16,813 nucleotides of DNA from Baffinella frigidus (GCA_026770585.1 MU646356.1:893993-910805); one strand, 5' to 3'. Positions 8,611-16,534 are shown, counted from the stretch's first letter. Notes: generated by a model not told the origin, from the sequence alone. Made by a program: numbers and translations.

Positions 8611-9297
8611 GTGGGACCTGTCCACACCCTTTTGACAGCCTCCTCGGAAAACTATTTTCATGTTCTGTGCTAGGAGACAGGTCCACGTTCTCTCCACCAG
8701 CCTCGGATTGTCTCCACGTCATGTGCTGGAAACCTGCCTGCGCGTTGTAGCTTGCTCTTAGACACAAGTGTGGGTCTTAGAGTACGGGCCTGGACAATAA
8801 GATTGTGAGCAGCCAAGACCCGCCTGGGTCGTCACGTTCTGTGCTGGAAACGTGCCTGGGCGTGGTAGCTTTCCCTCAGGCCCCAGACACGCCTATGCCT
8901 ACCTGGCCACCACTCTCACCACACACATTCCTCTAATCTGGGGGGCTCGAGCATGCTTCTAATCTGGGGGACTGAAGCAGGACCAAGAGCAAGCGCACAG
9001 AGTCGGACCCATCCTGGACGAACGGGCGCCTCCGGAAGCGCATCGTCGGTAGTGGCTCGTAGAACGCAAGACGTTGGAGCCATTGGCTGGAGAGAGCCAG
9101 AATTAGACAACGGGGGGGCGGACCTTCCCTGGATAGTCCTCACAGGATGGGAACGCCAGACGAGAGAGACGAAGAAGCGCAACGTTGGTAGCGGTTCGTA
9201 GGACCGGACCGAGCTAGGCTTTGTGGTTGAGCACCGCAGAGGGCAGGGGCCTGTTGTGGCACAAAGTCCAGACGGACGAGAGAAGCGCGCGAGTGTA
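8611..9297. other. No firm gene; short direct repeats
   Basis: CTGTGCTGGAAACGTGCCTG-like pieces occur near 8719 and 8835, TCTAATCTGGGGG occurs twice in 8932-8970, and AAGCGCA...GGTAGTGGCTCGTAG-like pieces recur near 9038 and 9175. These are dispersed duplications typical of the rest of the window. Confidence 0.5.
8952..9201 (+). CDS. Weak candidate terminal exon of the WD40 gene
   Basis: Exon 10 ends in phase 2 at 8610, so the gene must continue if intact. The frame after AG at 8950-8951 has the right phase, reads SMLLIWGTEAGP (LIW-G resembles the end of a WD blade, compare RLWGA in blade 3) and stays open to TAG at 9199-9201. Against it, the strand normally carrying an LASG-like turn is missing, the acceptor has no good pyrimidine tract, and the rest of the frame has no recognisable domain and contains local repeats. 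Taken together it is only a candidate. Confidence 0.2.
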
Positions 9298-9413
9298 CAG
9301 GGGTACCTCGCTCACAAGAAACCGCTTCCCCCTAGGACCCTACAGTAGGCCTATGCCCAGGCCCCTGTGGTGGTCCTAGAGGGGTGTGCTTTCGTATGAG
9401 CGAGGTACCCCTC
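9298..9413. mobile_element. MITE, CAGGGGTACCTCG family, copy A
   Basis: This 116-bp near-palindromic element has ends CAGGGGTACCTCGCTCA and TGAGCGAGGTACCCCTC, flanked by TA (9296-9297) and TA (9414-9415). The middle reads CCTAGGACCCTACAGTAGGC. The structure (short, non-coding, terminal inverted repeats, TA duplication) fits a MITE mobilised by a Tc1/mariner-type transposase, a family known for TA targets. Confidence 0.9.
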
Positions 9414-9890
9414 TAGGTTAGTTGTGTGTGTGAACAGGTAGGGTGCAGACGGGTTAGACGCACGTTGCACGAGCAGGGGTGGGTGAGAGTAAGCTGAAGC
9501 AAGTGGCCCTTGGAGCAGGTGGGTGCCACTGACAATCAGTTGAGACGCACCGAGAGTGGGTCGGGTTGGAGGACGGGTGCAGGGAATAAATGTAGGGCGG
9601 CAATGAAAATTAGCACACCGCCGTACACATTGCACACACGTGAAACCCCCACTTTGTTTGAGTCCCGAATAGCCAGACCGACAGTCGTCACCCCCCCCCA
9701 ATAGAAACCCCAAAGCCGGGATCTTGTCTTCGCGCTGGACCATTTCCGGACCCCCCCTCGAAAAAACTAGCCTCAGCCACCAATCGGCGCATTCCTAGCT
9801 GCCGCACACGCGCCTCACCTCTCCAATCCAGCGGGGAAAAATCTAACCCTCAAGTGCCCATAGCGTGCATATTCACCCTTACTCGCCCTA
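9414..9890. other. No gene recognised between MITE copies A and B
   Basis: There are several C-runs (around 9690 and 9752) and open frames without domains on both strands. Nothing else could be supported. Confidence 0.45.
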
Positions 9891-10008
9891 CAGGGGTACC
9901 TCGATTACAAGAAAACGTCACCCCCCCTAGGACGACCATAAGGCCCTAGGCATAGGCCTACTGTAGGGTCCTAGGGGGAGGCGTTTTCCTGTAATCGAGG
10001 TACCCCTG
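9891..10008. mobile_element. MITE, CAGGGGTACCTCG family, copy B
   Basis: A 118-bp copy, the most symmetrical of the four, with ends CAGGGGTACCTCGATTACA and TGTAATCGAGGTACCCCTG and flanking TA at 9889-9890 and 10009-10010. Both arms share GATTACA/TGTAATC where copies A and D have GCTCA/TGAGC, so a change in one arm is matched in the other. Confidence 0.9.
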
Positions 10009-10106
10009 TAGGCAGGTCCTAGGACCTTACCGTAGGGCGTAGGAGCCTGCTCGCCACTTAAGCGCCGAGAGGCGGACTACCGCCAAGGCTCGGACACACA
10101 TGCATG

Positions 10107-10133
10107 AATTACCGCTCACTGCGAGCGGTAATT
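10107..10133. repeat. Perfect 11-bp hairpin
   Basis: AATTACCGCTC, a 5-base loop ACTGC, then GAGCGGTAATT. There is no adjacent gene for it to terminate or regulate. Confidence 0.8.
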
Positions 10134-10190
10134 TCTAGTCTGGCGGAGTTATCTAATTAGTATCTAACTTCTGACCCGCGCGAGCGTGTC

Positions 10191-10273
10191 CCCGAGGACC
10201 ACCATAGGGCCCCAGGCATATGCCTACTGTAGGGTCCTACGGGGGGCGGTTTCTTATGAGCGAGGTACCCCTG
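10191..10273. mobile_element. MITE, CAGGGGTACCTCG family, truncated copy C
   Basis: Only the middle and right arm remain: GAGGACCACCATAGGGCC through TTATGAGCGAGGTACCCCTG. The left arm is missing and the right flank is TG instead of TA, consistent with an older, rearranged copy. Confidence 0.8.
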
Positions 10274-10392
10274 TGTGTAATGCCGCGCGTTCTAGCCGAG
10301 GCGCGCGGACACCGCGAGGGAGAGCGGGTTGCCAGGGGACGCGACGATGTTGTGGCCCTCGACCGTCGAGCACGCCAACCACTTCTCCTGCA

Positions 10393-10660
10393 GGTTCTGA
10401 ATCCGTTAGAGCAGGTTATGAACCCGTTAGCACGACCGATAAAAAGGCTGTGAAGTCACGCCTCCTGCGAGAAGAGCAGGTTATGAACCCATTACATCAC
10501 GACCGAGGAACAGGTTATGAACCAGTTATCACCCCTCCTGCGGACAGGTTATGAACCCGTTATGCCGCGACCGAGGAACATGTTATGAACCTGTTATCAC
10601 GCCTCCTCTGGACAGGTTATGGTTCCGTCAGGGCAGGTTATGAACCCGTTCGCACGACCG
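10393..10660 (+). repeat. Tandem array of AGGTTATGAACCCGTTA units
   Basis: CAGGTTATGAACCCGTTA-like motifs occur at about 10412, 10479, 10512, 10546, 10580, 10613 and 10636, separated by alternating GCACGACCGAGGAA and CACGCCTCCTGCG linkers. Spacing is 20-70 bp and uneven. A further unit lies at 10861-11040, where MITE copy D is inserted. The units AGGTTATGAACCCGTTA are themselves partly symmetrical. No cas genes or constant-length spacers, so it is not a CRISPR array. Confidence 0.85.
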
Positions 10661-10878
10661 CCGACCACGCAACGATGACCTGCGTACCAAACTGAGTGCG
10701 TCTTTTTAATCGCCTCCGCCATTAGTATAGCAGCTGGTACAAAGGGGTCGAGTCGATGGACGCACGTCCGTATTCCGGACGGCAAGATTCATCTTTCAAC
10801 CTAATTTTTGTCAGGTCGAGGCGAGGGGCTAAAAATAGGAGGAGTGGTCTGCGAGAAGAGCAGGTTATGAACCCGTTA

Positions 10879-10998
10879 CAGGGGTACCTCGCTCATGAGA
10901 AACCGCCGCCGCCCCCCCAGGACCACCATAGGGGCCTAGGCATAGTTCTAGTGTATGGTCCTAGGGGGAGGCGCTTTCTTATGAGCGAGGTACCCCTG
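10879..10998. mobile_element. MITE, CAGGGGTACCTCG family, copy D, inserted in the tandem array
   Basis: A 120-bp copy with TA at 10877-10878 and 10999-11000. The left flank ends GAACCCGTTA and the right flank starts TAGCACGACCG. The same sequence without an insertion, AACCCGTTAGCACGACCG, is present at 10421-10438. Removing the element plus one TA therefore restores the array unit, which shows both the insertion and the target duplication. Confidence 0.95.
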
Positions 10999-11036
10999 TA
11001 GCACGACCGAGGAACAGGGTATGCACCCGTTAGCAC

Positions 11037-11055
11037 GACTCTCTACAAGAGAGTC
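11037..11055. repeat. Perfect 8-bp hairpin
   Basis: GACTCTCT, loop ACA, AGAGAGTC. It lies at the end of the array unit disrupted by MITE copy D. Confidence 0.7.
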
Positions 11056-11969
11056 TGTACCTGTCAACACCCACCCTCCGCGGGGAGGGGGGATGCACAG
11101 TGTGGGCATGTTAGAATCAAGAAAGGTGCCTCCTAAAAAAAAATAGGCGGCGATGAAGGCCCGAGGTAGTAACCCAACCAGGTTGGGTTCAACGCGGAGT
11201 TCATCTCCGTATAAGTATTGATTAATTGCTTTTGGATCAAAAAAAATACTAAACAAATGCTTTACGAGTACTAGTAAGATCCACTTTCGTCGCGTCTCTC
11301 CATAGACTCTATCTCAGATTTCAGTAGGGCTTGGAGCCATTCTGTCCATTTAAAGTTTCGAAATGCTTCGATTTGTACCAGAAATCGTTTAGATGGACAG
11401 TTTCTGAGATGAATTATATGAAGGGCCCCGATAAAATTGTGTAGTAAGTTTCGTCACAGGAAAGAAATCAATCAAGCCTTGGTCGGATAGCGAGGGGTCA
11501 AACCTTCGTTTTGAGACGCTTTGATGAATTATTTCAACGATTAAATTACGCAAACACGTCCCCTTCACGTCACGGTCAACTGAAGGACGCATCTACACGA
11601 AACGTCTTTAAAAAAGACGCAGAAACAATCGAGAAGATTCGATAAGGGGGCCAGCCGTCTATCTCAAACGAGATCCGGCCCCAGGTGAAATGAGATACGT
11701 CGCGGTTGAATTGGATACGACTCGCAGGGGTGCATTTCACCCATGTAATAAGATTCGTCATCTTTACCACCTACGCGCCCTTTTTATATTGGTCCGACCC
11801 CCTTCCGGGTGACCTGGAGATAAAACCTTGAGATAGGTACGTAGGAAATGGCTCAAATGCCTCAGCTCCCATCGGGAGCTGAAGCCCCTTGAAACCCAGA
11901 ATCTCAAACGATTTATTTGCCCCCTCGCTATCCGAGCAAGGACTTGAACGGAAATTAGAGTGGAGCGAG
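11056..11969. other. AT-richer stretch without a recognisable gene
   Basis: Composition is clearly less GC-rich than either side, especially 11200-11640. Two overlapping minus-strand frames (11592-11389 and 11770-11576) have no domain I recognise. CGTCTTTAAAAAAGACG near 11603 is a small hairpin, and AAATTGTGTAGTAAGTTTCG near 11435 resembles an arm of the foldback at 13142-13237. The block may be a degraded insertion. Confidence 0.4.
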
Positions 11970-12415
11970 GCTCGGACCTCGCCCTGCGCGAGCCTCCCGG
12001 GAGGAGGGCGCGAACATGCCAGACTATTCTCAAGTTGACGTTCTGTGGCTGTGGTGCAAACTCGTCAACTTTGGAGTGGTGGGAGTCCTCGCCCTGGGCG
12101 AGAGAGCCGCCCGGGAGGAGCGCGCGCATCGGCAGCGTCGCCACCCCCGCGTGAAGGCTCTCAACATCCTACAAACTCCCACCCTCCGCGGGGGGGATGA
12201 CGTACAGTGGCCATGTAGAAAATCAAGAAGGGTGCCTCTGCGGAGGTGGCGCAACATGTTTCATAGGAATGGCCACTCGGAAAGAGGCACGGCAGCGAAC
12301 ATTCTAGATGGACTCCGGGTTTCGGGTTTCGGGCTCAGACCTCGCCCTGGGCGAGCGAGCCGCCCGGGAGGAGGGCGCGCAGCGGCAGCGTCGCCACCCC
12401 CGCGTGCATCATCTC
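11970..12415 (+). repeat. Three dispersed direct repeats (CCTCGCCCTGGGCGAG type)
   Basis: Copies lie at about 11970-12012, 12087-12162 and 12336-12412. The last two share CCTCGCCCTGGGCGAG, GAGCCGCCCGGGAGGAG and CAGCGTCGCCACCCCCGCGT in order. The internal part is itself hairpin-prone (CTCGCCC/GGGCGAG). The open frames over them follow the repeats and are not convincing genes. Confidence 0.8.
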
Positions 12416-13140
12416 TCCTGCCGCCGGGGGGCGCCCCGCCCTGCCGCACCGATAATTTGTCAGCGACGTTTCCTGATACCAACACGGCCGCCATGTATCC
12501 CTAGGTGGCCAGTAGGCGCGGTGTGGCATTTGTCAACACCTAACACCGTGTGCGCCTCTACCGACTCTGGGGCCCGCCCTGCCACACCGCGCATTCTTAT
12601 CTCAGAGAACGTATTAATTAAATGTCATTTCAGAGAACTGATTAACTTATGTGCATCATCTCTCCAGGGGCCGGGGCACCCCACATCGTGCGTTTGCCGG
12701 AGACCTTTCTTGATGCCAACACACCGTGGTCCCAGGAGTCCCAAGGCCTACCCAACTCCACTACCGGAAACGACCGCCATGTATACACCCCCACGGCACC
12801 GTATGCGCCTACCGCCAACGCGAAACGTGGTCAGTGCGGGGTAGTCAACTATTGTATCACTCAACTTAAGGCTGAGGGCCTGGGGGTCTACCTAGGACCT
12901 GTCTCGAGAGTAATTAAGAAGATGAAGCAGTCAACGTGCTCGCTGGCTGTTGCCATGACGAGAGAGGCGTTCTCGTCGATGTCACGTGCACTTGGGAAGG
13001 AAAGAAAAAGACCGACCACATCAACTAACTGATTTTGCCTGTCCTCGGTAAAAGACTGGCCCAAGGAGTACAAACCAGTACTGGGATGCGCGAGACTCTA
13101 GGGCTCCAACACGAGACGCGGCCCTAGGAGCTGTGGAGCC
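12416..13140. other. Dispersed repeats, no convincing gene
   Basis: CATCATCTCTCC followed by GATACCAACAC or GATGCCAACAC occurs at 12407-12490 and 12653-12722. A plus-strand frame (12649-13032) overlaps them; its last half (VVNYCITQLKAEGLGV, SRVIKKMKQS) is less repetitive but has no domain I know and no supporting context. GGTCCCAGGAGTCCCAAGGC at 12728 recurs in changed form at 13270. Confidence 0.35.
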
Positions 13141-13141
13141 C

Positions 13142-13237
13142 AATTAGTTTCTTTTAATAATCTGGCAACGAAAATTACTACAAAAACGCTCCAATTGTGT
13201 AGTAATTTTCGTGCAGATTCTGAAAAGAAAAATAATT
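13142..13237. repeat. Foldback element with imperfect ~40-bp arms
   Basis: The left arm (13142-13181, ending CGAAAATTACTACA) and right arm (13198-13237, starting TGTAGTAATTTTCG) are inverted, with several mismatches and a short spacer. Arm-like sequence (TGTAGGTAATTTTCGTTACCAG) is also found at about 14410-14432 and a weaker match near 11440, so it belongs to a small family. Confidence 0.75.
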
Positions 13238-13335
13238 GTTCCCGGATGACAGTGTGGCCCAAAACCGTGGTCCTCGGAGTCCTACGGCCTACCCAAGTCC
13301 AATACCGGAAGCAAACGAACCTGCATTCGAGTAGC

Positions 13336-13515
13336 TTTGGGTTTGGTGTTTAGTGTTTAGTGTTTAGTGTTTAGTGTCTGGTGTTCATTGTTTATTGTTT
13401 ATTGTTTATGCTTGATAGTTTATGGTTTAGTTTTTGGGATTCATGGTTTAGGATTCATGGTTTAGGATTCATGGTTTAGGGTCTATAACTACGGGTTTAT
13501 GGTGCAGGGTTCGGG
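13336..13515. repeat. Highly degenerate TTTAGGG-like tract
   Basis: Units read GTTTAGT, GTTTATT, GGATTCATGGTTTA and similar. The 7-bp rhythm is still visible but few units equal TTTAGGG, suggesting an old tract with block-wise amplification of mutated units. Confidence 0.75.
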
Positions 13516-13680
13516 TGTCGGGGAGGCACCGTGCGTCGCGTCCCCAGAGGCGAAGCACAACTTGCGCATCGGGCGATGCCTGGAATGAATAGGAGAAATA
13601 AGTCAGGGGATAGTGAATTTACTTCGGTCTCCTAATTAAAGGAAAACGCTAATTAGGGAACTGATTCAGTCATCGCGCAA

Positions 13681-13841
13681 CCATACAGCGGGCTACGAAC
13701 GAATTTTCGGGCGCTGAGAGCCCGAGTTTCCGTTACAGTTTCCGTAGGAACCCCCCTATGTCTCTACGGGCTGCCTACTGTAGGGTCCTAGGTCTTATCG
13801 CTTAGGGGTTATTCGAAATCCCTTCGAAGTCCGCTGTGTGG
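13681..13841 (+). mobile_element. MITE, CCACACAGCGG family, complete copy
   Basis: This 161-bp copy begins CCATACAGCGGGCTACG and ends AAGTCCGCTGTGTGG, with GAGAGCCCGAGTTTCCGTTAC and CTACTGTAGGGTCCTAGG inside. The right half keeps the 20-bp core shared with the CAGGGGTACCTCG family. Confidence 0.9.
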
Positions 13842-13922
13842 TTGGACAACTTGCGCGTCGGGCGCAACCTGCCATGCGCAAAACCTTGCGCTCAGCATCG
13901 CACCTCTGTTACAGCATTGAAA

Positions 13923-14077
13923 TTTAGGGTTTAGGGTTTAGGGTTTAGGGTTTAGGGTTTAGGGTTTAGGGTTTAGGGTTTAGGGTTTAGGGTTTGGGAT
14001 CTGGGGTTTAAGGTTTAGGGTTTAGTGTTGAGAGTCTAGTGTTTATAGTTTAGGGTTTAGGGAGAAGGGTTTAGGGA
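13923..14077. repeat. Clean TTTAGGG array
   Basis: Ten or more perfect TTTAGGG units (13923-13993) are followed by variants to about 14077. This is the least degenerate of the four telomere-type tracts, so it is probably the youngest. It ends TTTAGGGAGTACCCCC, close to the way the tract at 1540-2594 ends. Confidence 0.95.
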
Positions 14078-14340
14078 GTACCCCCACCATGCAGTGGGCT
14101 TTGAAGGAGAGTTCGAACGAAATTTCGGTGGAAATATCGGCTAATTAAATATCCTTGCACCAGCAATCCAACTATTTGTACCAGTGTGTGGCCTTGCCTT
14201 TTCATCTCGGAGCATACCGGAATCTGTCCACATAAAAAGGCGTAAGATAGCATCATTGTATGCCTAAAATAGCATATACACCCTTCTCGGCGTCAGAAGC
14301 CTAAAATAGCGGGACATAATCTGTCCTGTTCCGAAATTAG
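14078..14340. other. No gene recognised
   Basis: AT-rich sequence with CCTAAAATAGC repeated at about 14263 and 14300. A minus-strand frame (14256-14071) has no recognisable domain. Confidence 0.4.
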
Positions 14341-14522
14341 GTTAGAGCGGAGGGGGGCTCACGTAGGGCGCGAGCAAATGATTTACTGTCACTAATAAGA
14401 TCCAACTGTGTAGGTAATTTTCGTTACCAGAAACGATTAAATCTAATCGTTTCCCAATTAAATTTAATCGTTTCCGCAGATTAGAGCAGGGGGGTGGGGG
14501 GGGCTCACGTAGGGTGCGAGCA
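14341..14522. repeat. Direct repeats around an AT-rich foldback remnant
   Basis: TTAGAGC...GGGGCTCACGTAGGG(C/T)GCGAGCA occurs at 14342-14376 and 14482-14522. Between them lie AAACGATTAAAT and ATTTAATCGTTT units and a foldback-like arm. On the minus strand each repeat contains GCACCCTACGTGAGC or its variant, which is the donor end of the candidate exon at 14509-14652. Confidence 0.75.
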
Positions 14523-15132
14523 CGATGGGGATGCGCGAGTTCCAAAAGACGGAGCCATCTCCCTTGTTGCGTAAGCAGATGACTGCTGAGGTCCGCGCGT
14601 TCGGAGGGCCCCCCTCCGCCCCTTCTGCTCCCAACGGCCCGGCTGGACGCACCTACGAGAGAGCGATGGTTGAGGGGGGGGAAGCGGGTTCGACAATTTA
14701 TTCAACTCACGGCATCATCGTAACCCCCCCTCCGCCCCTTCCGCACCCAGCGGCCCGGCTGGACGCACCTGCGGGAGGGAAAAAAAACACGGGCCTAATA
14801 AAATGTCAAAACACGAACACGACGATTTTTTTTCGAGGAACCAAATTCTGACACAGGTCAAGGTCCAAGGCGTGATCGGCGGACGCGCTCTGACTTCGAC
14901 TGTTTCTTTCAGCCAAAATGAATTTCTCTCTAGCAGAGGGCGCGGAGGGACAATGCATGATCGCCAGAAGGACGCCCCCTCCCCCCACCCCATTGCTACC
15001 CTCTGCCCGCTCAGACAAAGTTCAAGGCGTGATAGCCGGACGGGCTCGGACCTCGGCAGAGCAGTGCATGACGAGGCCTTCCAGCTGAGAGGGCAGGTTC
15101 CGCACGCACCGCACGCTCACCTCCACCTGCAT
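14509..15132 (-). CDS. Tentative two-exon gene start, weakly C2-like
   Basis: Exon 1 runs 15132-15052 (81 bp): ATG, then QVEVSVRCVRNLPSQLEGLV and MHCSAE, with donor GAG|GTCCGA (weak). Exon 2 runs 14652-14509 (144 bp): acceptor CTCGTAG, VRPAGPLGAEGAEGG, a segment with SAVICLRNKGDGSVFWNS, then RIPIVLAPY and a good donor (TAC|GTGAGC). Both exons are whole codons, so the join keeps frame. The pattern (a strand like VEVSVRCVRNLP, then a GDGSVFWN turn) resembles N-terminal C2-type domains of the EEIG1/EHBP1 kind, but this is a by-eye impression. The upstream ATG could instead belong to an intron acceptor (CCCCATGCAG). No further exon was identified below 14509, where local repeats begin, so the gene may be broken or continue with unrecognised exons. 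Confidence 0.33.
14609..14776 (-). repeat. Duplicated acceptor and exon start of the candidate C2-like gene
   Basis: The first ~45 bases of candidate exon 2 (GTGCGTCCAGCCGGGCCG onwards, 14652-14609) recur at 14768-14724, there preceded by a stronger acceptor (TTTTTTTTCCCTCCCGCAG). The upstream copy runs into a stop soon after the shared part. Similarly, GTCCGAGCCCGTCC...ATCACGCC after exon 1 recurs in changed form at about 14900-14858. Confidence 0.75.
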
Positions 15133-15280
15133 GGGGGGAAAACACGGGTTACAAGCGAGGAAACGCGAGGTTTAAAAGCGAGGAAACGCGAGGGTTGATA
15201 AATAGTCGATACATTGTCAAAAAGTTATCAATGAATGGTCAAACCGCCGAAAGCCAGGTGGACAGGTGAGACGAGACGAG

Positions 15281-15850
15281 AGGACTCTACCTGCACCCCC
15301 CCCCCAAGAGCGCTCCTCAGAGTCCACGCTGTGACACCCCCATTCAGGTATGATCCGAGATTAAATCGGGGGGGGGGGGGCGGCCACAAGGTCAAGCAAG
15401 ACCTTGGACTCTGCCCCTTCAACTGAGTTTGGAGGGGCGAACTCAGTTGGAGGGGCGGAGTCGAAACTCAGGTGGAGGGCCGGAGTTTGGAGGGGCGGTG
15501 ACCTGCACCCCCCCCCCAAGAGTGTTCCTCGGAGTCTCGCCACGTTCACCGCGCGGAGACACCATCATCGGGGGGGGTGGCCATACGGCCAAGACCCGTG
15601 CGTTTCCACCAGCCCTCCCAAGTGGCTCAAATAGTGCCCTGGAAGGTCTTCGATTTTACCTTGGATCGGGGTCGGATCCGACCCCGATCACAGGAAAATG
15701 TCCCAGAGCACTATTTGAGCCACCTGCAAGGGCTAGTGGGGGGGGGTGACCACACGGTGAAGATCCGTGAGTTTGGAGGGGCGGTGACCTGCATGCCCCC
15801 CCCAAGAGCGCTCCCAGGAGTCTCGCCACGCTCACCGCGCGGAGAAGACA
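15281..15850. repeat. Three GC-rich dispersed units with poly-C
   Basis: ACCTGCACCCCCC, AAGAGCGCTCCTC and AGTCTCGCCACG-type modules occur in order at about 15289-15335, 15499-15570 and 15786-15845. Between them GGAGTTTGGAGGGGCGGTGA and shorter GGAGGGGCG pieces recur. Long G and C runs (15297-15306, 15369-15380) break alignments. Confidence 0.75.
15620..15724. repeat. Long hairpin centred on a perfect 26-bp palindrome
   Basis: GTGGCTCAAATAGTGC near 15621 is inverted at GCACTATTTGAGCCAC near 15707-15722. In the centre, 15664-15689 is a perfect 26-bp palindrome built on GATCGGGGTCGGA. This looks like another foldback element with a near-zero loop. Confidence 0.85.
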
Positions 15851-16130
15851 CCCCTGGCAGCTCCCCGCGCGGCGACACCATTCTCTGCTGCGGGCGGGGA
15901 AGAGGGTTGAAACAGAGTCAGGCACGGTGGAGGGACACCCCCGGCAGCCCCCCACGCGGAGATACTATCTTCTGCAGCCAGGGTGTGCGATTTAACGGGG
16001 AGGGTGTAGCAGCTCGCCACGCGATGACACCAGTGTCTGCGGGCGGGGTAAAGAATTTAGCGGGAAGGGTGTGGGGGTCGGTCGCGTCGGGAAACATGTT
16101 AAATTTAGAATATCGGTTCACGCTATCTAT
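15850..16130. other. Further GC-rich repeat units, no gene
   Basis: GCGGAGA(C/T)AC(C/T)AT(T/C)TTCTGC-type modules and TCTGCGGGCGGGG occur several times (about 15870-15900, 15957-15975, 16026-16045). The plus-strand frame across them follows the repeats. Confidence 0.5.
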
Positions 16131-16293
16131 CCACAGAACGTACTACGAAGGGATTTCGTGAATAACCCATACGCGATCAGACATAGGACCCTACGGTGGG
16201 CAATATCGTAGGGACATAGGGGGGTTCCTACGGACAAGATAACGGACAGGTGACCCGATGTGGGCCGAAAATCCTTCGTGGCTCGCTGTGTGG
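16131..16293 (-). mobile_element. MITE, CCACACAGCGG family, reverse copy
   Basis: This is the reverse complement of the 13681-13841 element: CGAAGGGATTTCG, AATAACCCATACGCGATC, CATAGGACCCTACGGTGGGC, GGGGGGTTCCTACGGACAAG, then GCTCGCTGTGTGG at the right end. The left terminal repeat is degraded and the inner hairpin is replaced, so this is an older copy. Confidence 0.8.
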
Positions 16294-16534
16294 CAAGTGT
16301 GAAATTTGCAATCTAAGCCCCGGCACAGCTTTACCAGAGTGCAAAAATCACCCTTACGATGTCAAAAGGTGGTTTCAAATGAGTCTGTTTCCACATAAAG
16401 ACCCCCGCACTCTGCGGCGAGATGCACACTTTTACGCAACCCATTTGCAGTCCGCGTCCACCACGCCGTGGGACCCTGAGCTACACCTCTCTGCACACGA
16501 GCTTACTACCAAAATACCTCCCGGTCACGTCTAA
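16294..16534 (+). other. Open segment after the MITE, identity unknown
   Basis: A frame open from inside the MITE to TAA at 16532-16534 reads GKCEICNLSPGTALPEC, then NHPYDVKRWFQMSLFPHKDP and AHFYATHLQS. The CxxC and the non-repetitive composition are slightly protein-like, but there is no domain I can name, and no start or splice border that I trust. Confidence 0.15.

Noticed and set aside
10393-10660. CRISPR-like repeat array
   Set aside because: Units are unevenly spaced, the linkers are themselves repeated, there are no cas genes, and the context is eukaryotic.
10186-11001. Frames reading MSEVPL and similar short peptides
   Set aside because: They are translations of the MITE terminal repeats and AGGTTATG array and recur wherever the elements occur.
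12016-12844. Plus-strand frames with LALGERAARE repeated
   Set aside because: The repeated peptide is just the GC-rich direct repeat read in one frame; copies appear in different frames and orientations without domain content.
15740-15790. Minus-strand RIFTVW peptide resembling a WD40 strand end
   Set aside because: No matching first half of a blade or splice borders nearby, and the segment is part of the repeated GC-rich modules.
15577-16161. A 194-codon plus-strand frame
   Set aside because: It crosses a palindromic hairpin, poly-G/C runs and repeated GC-rich modules and ends in a MITE; no domain is visible.
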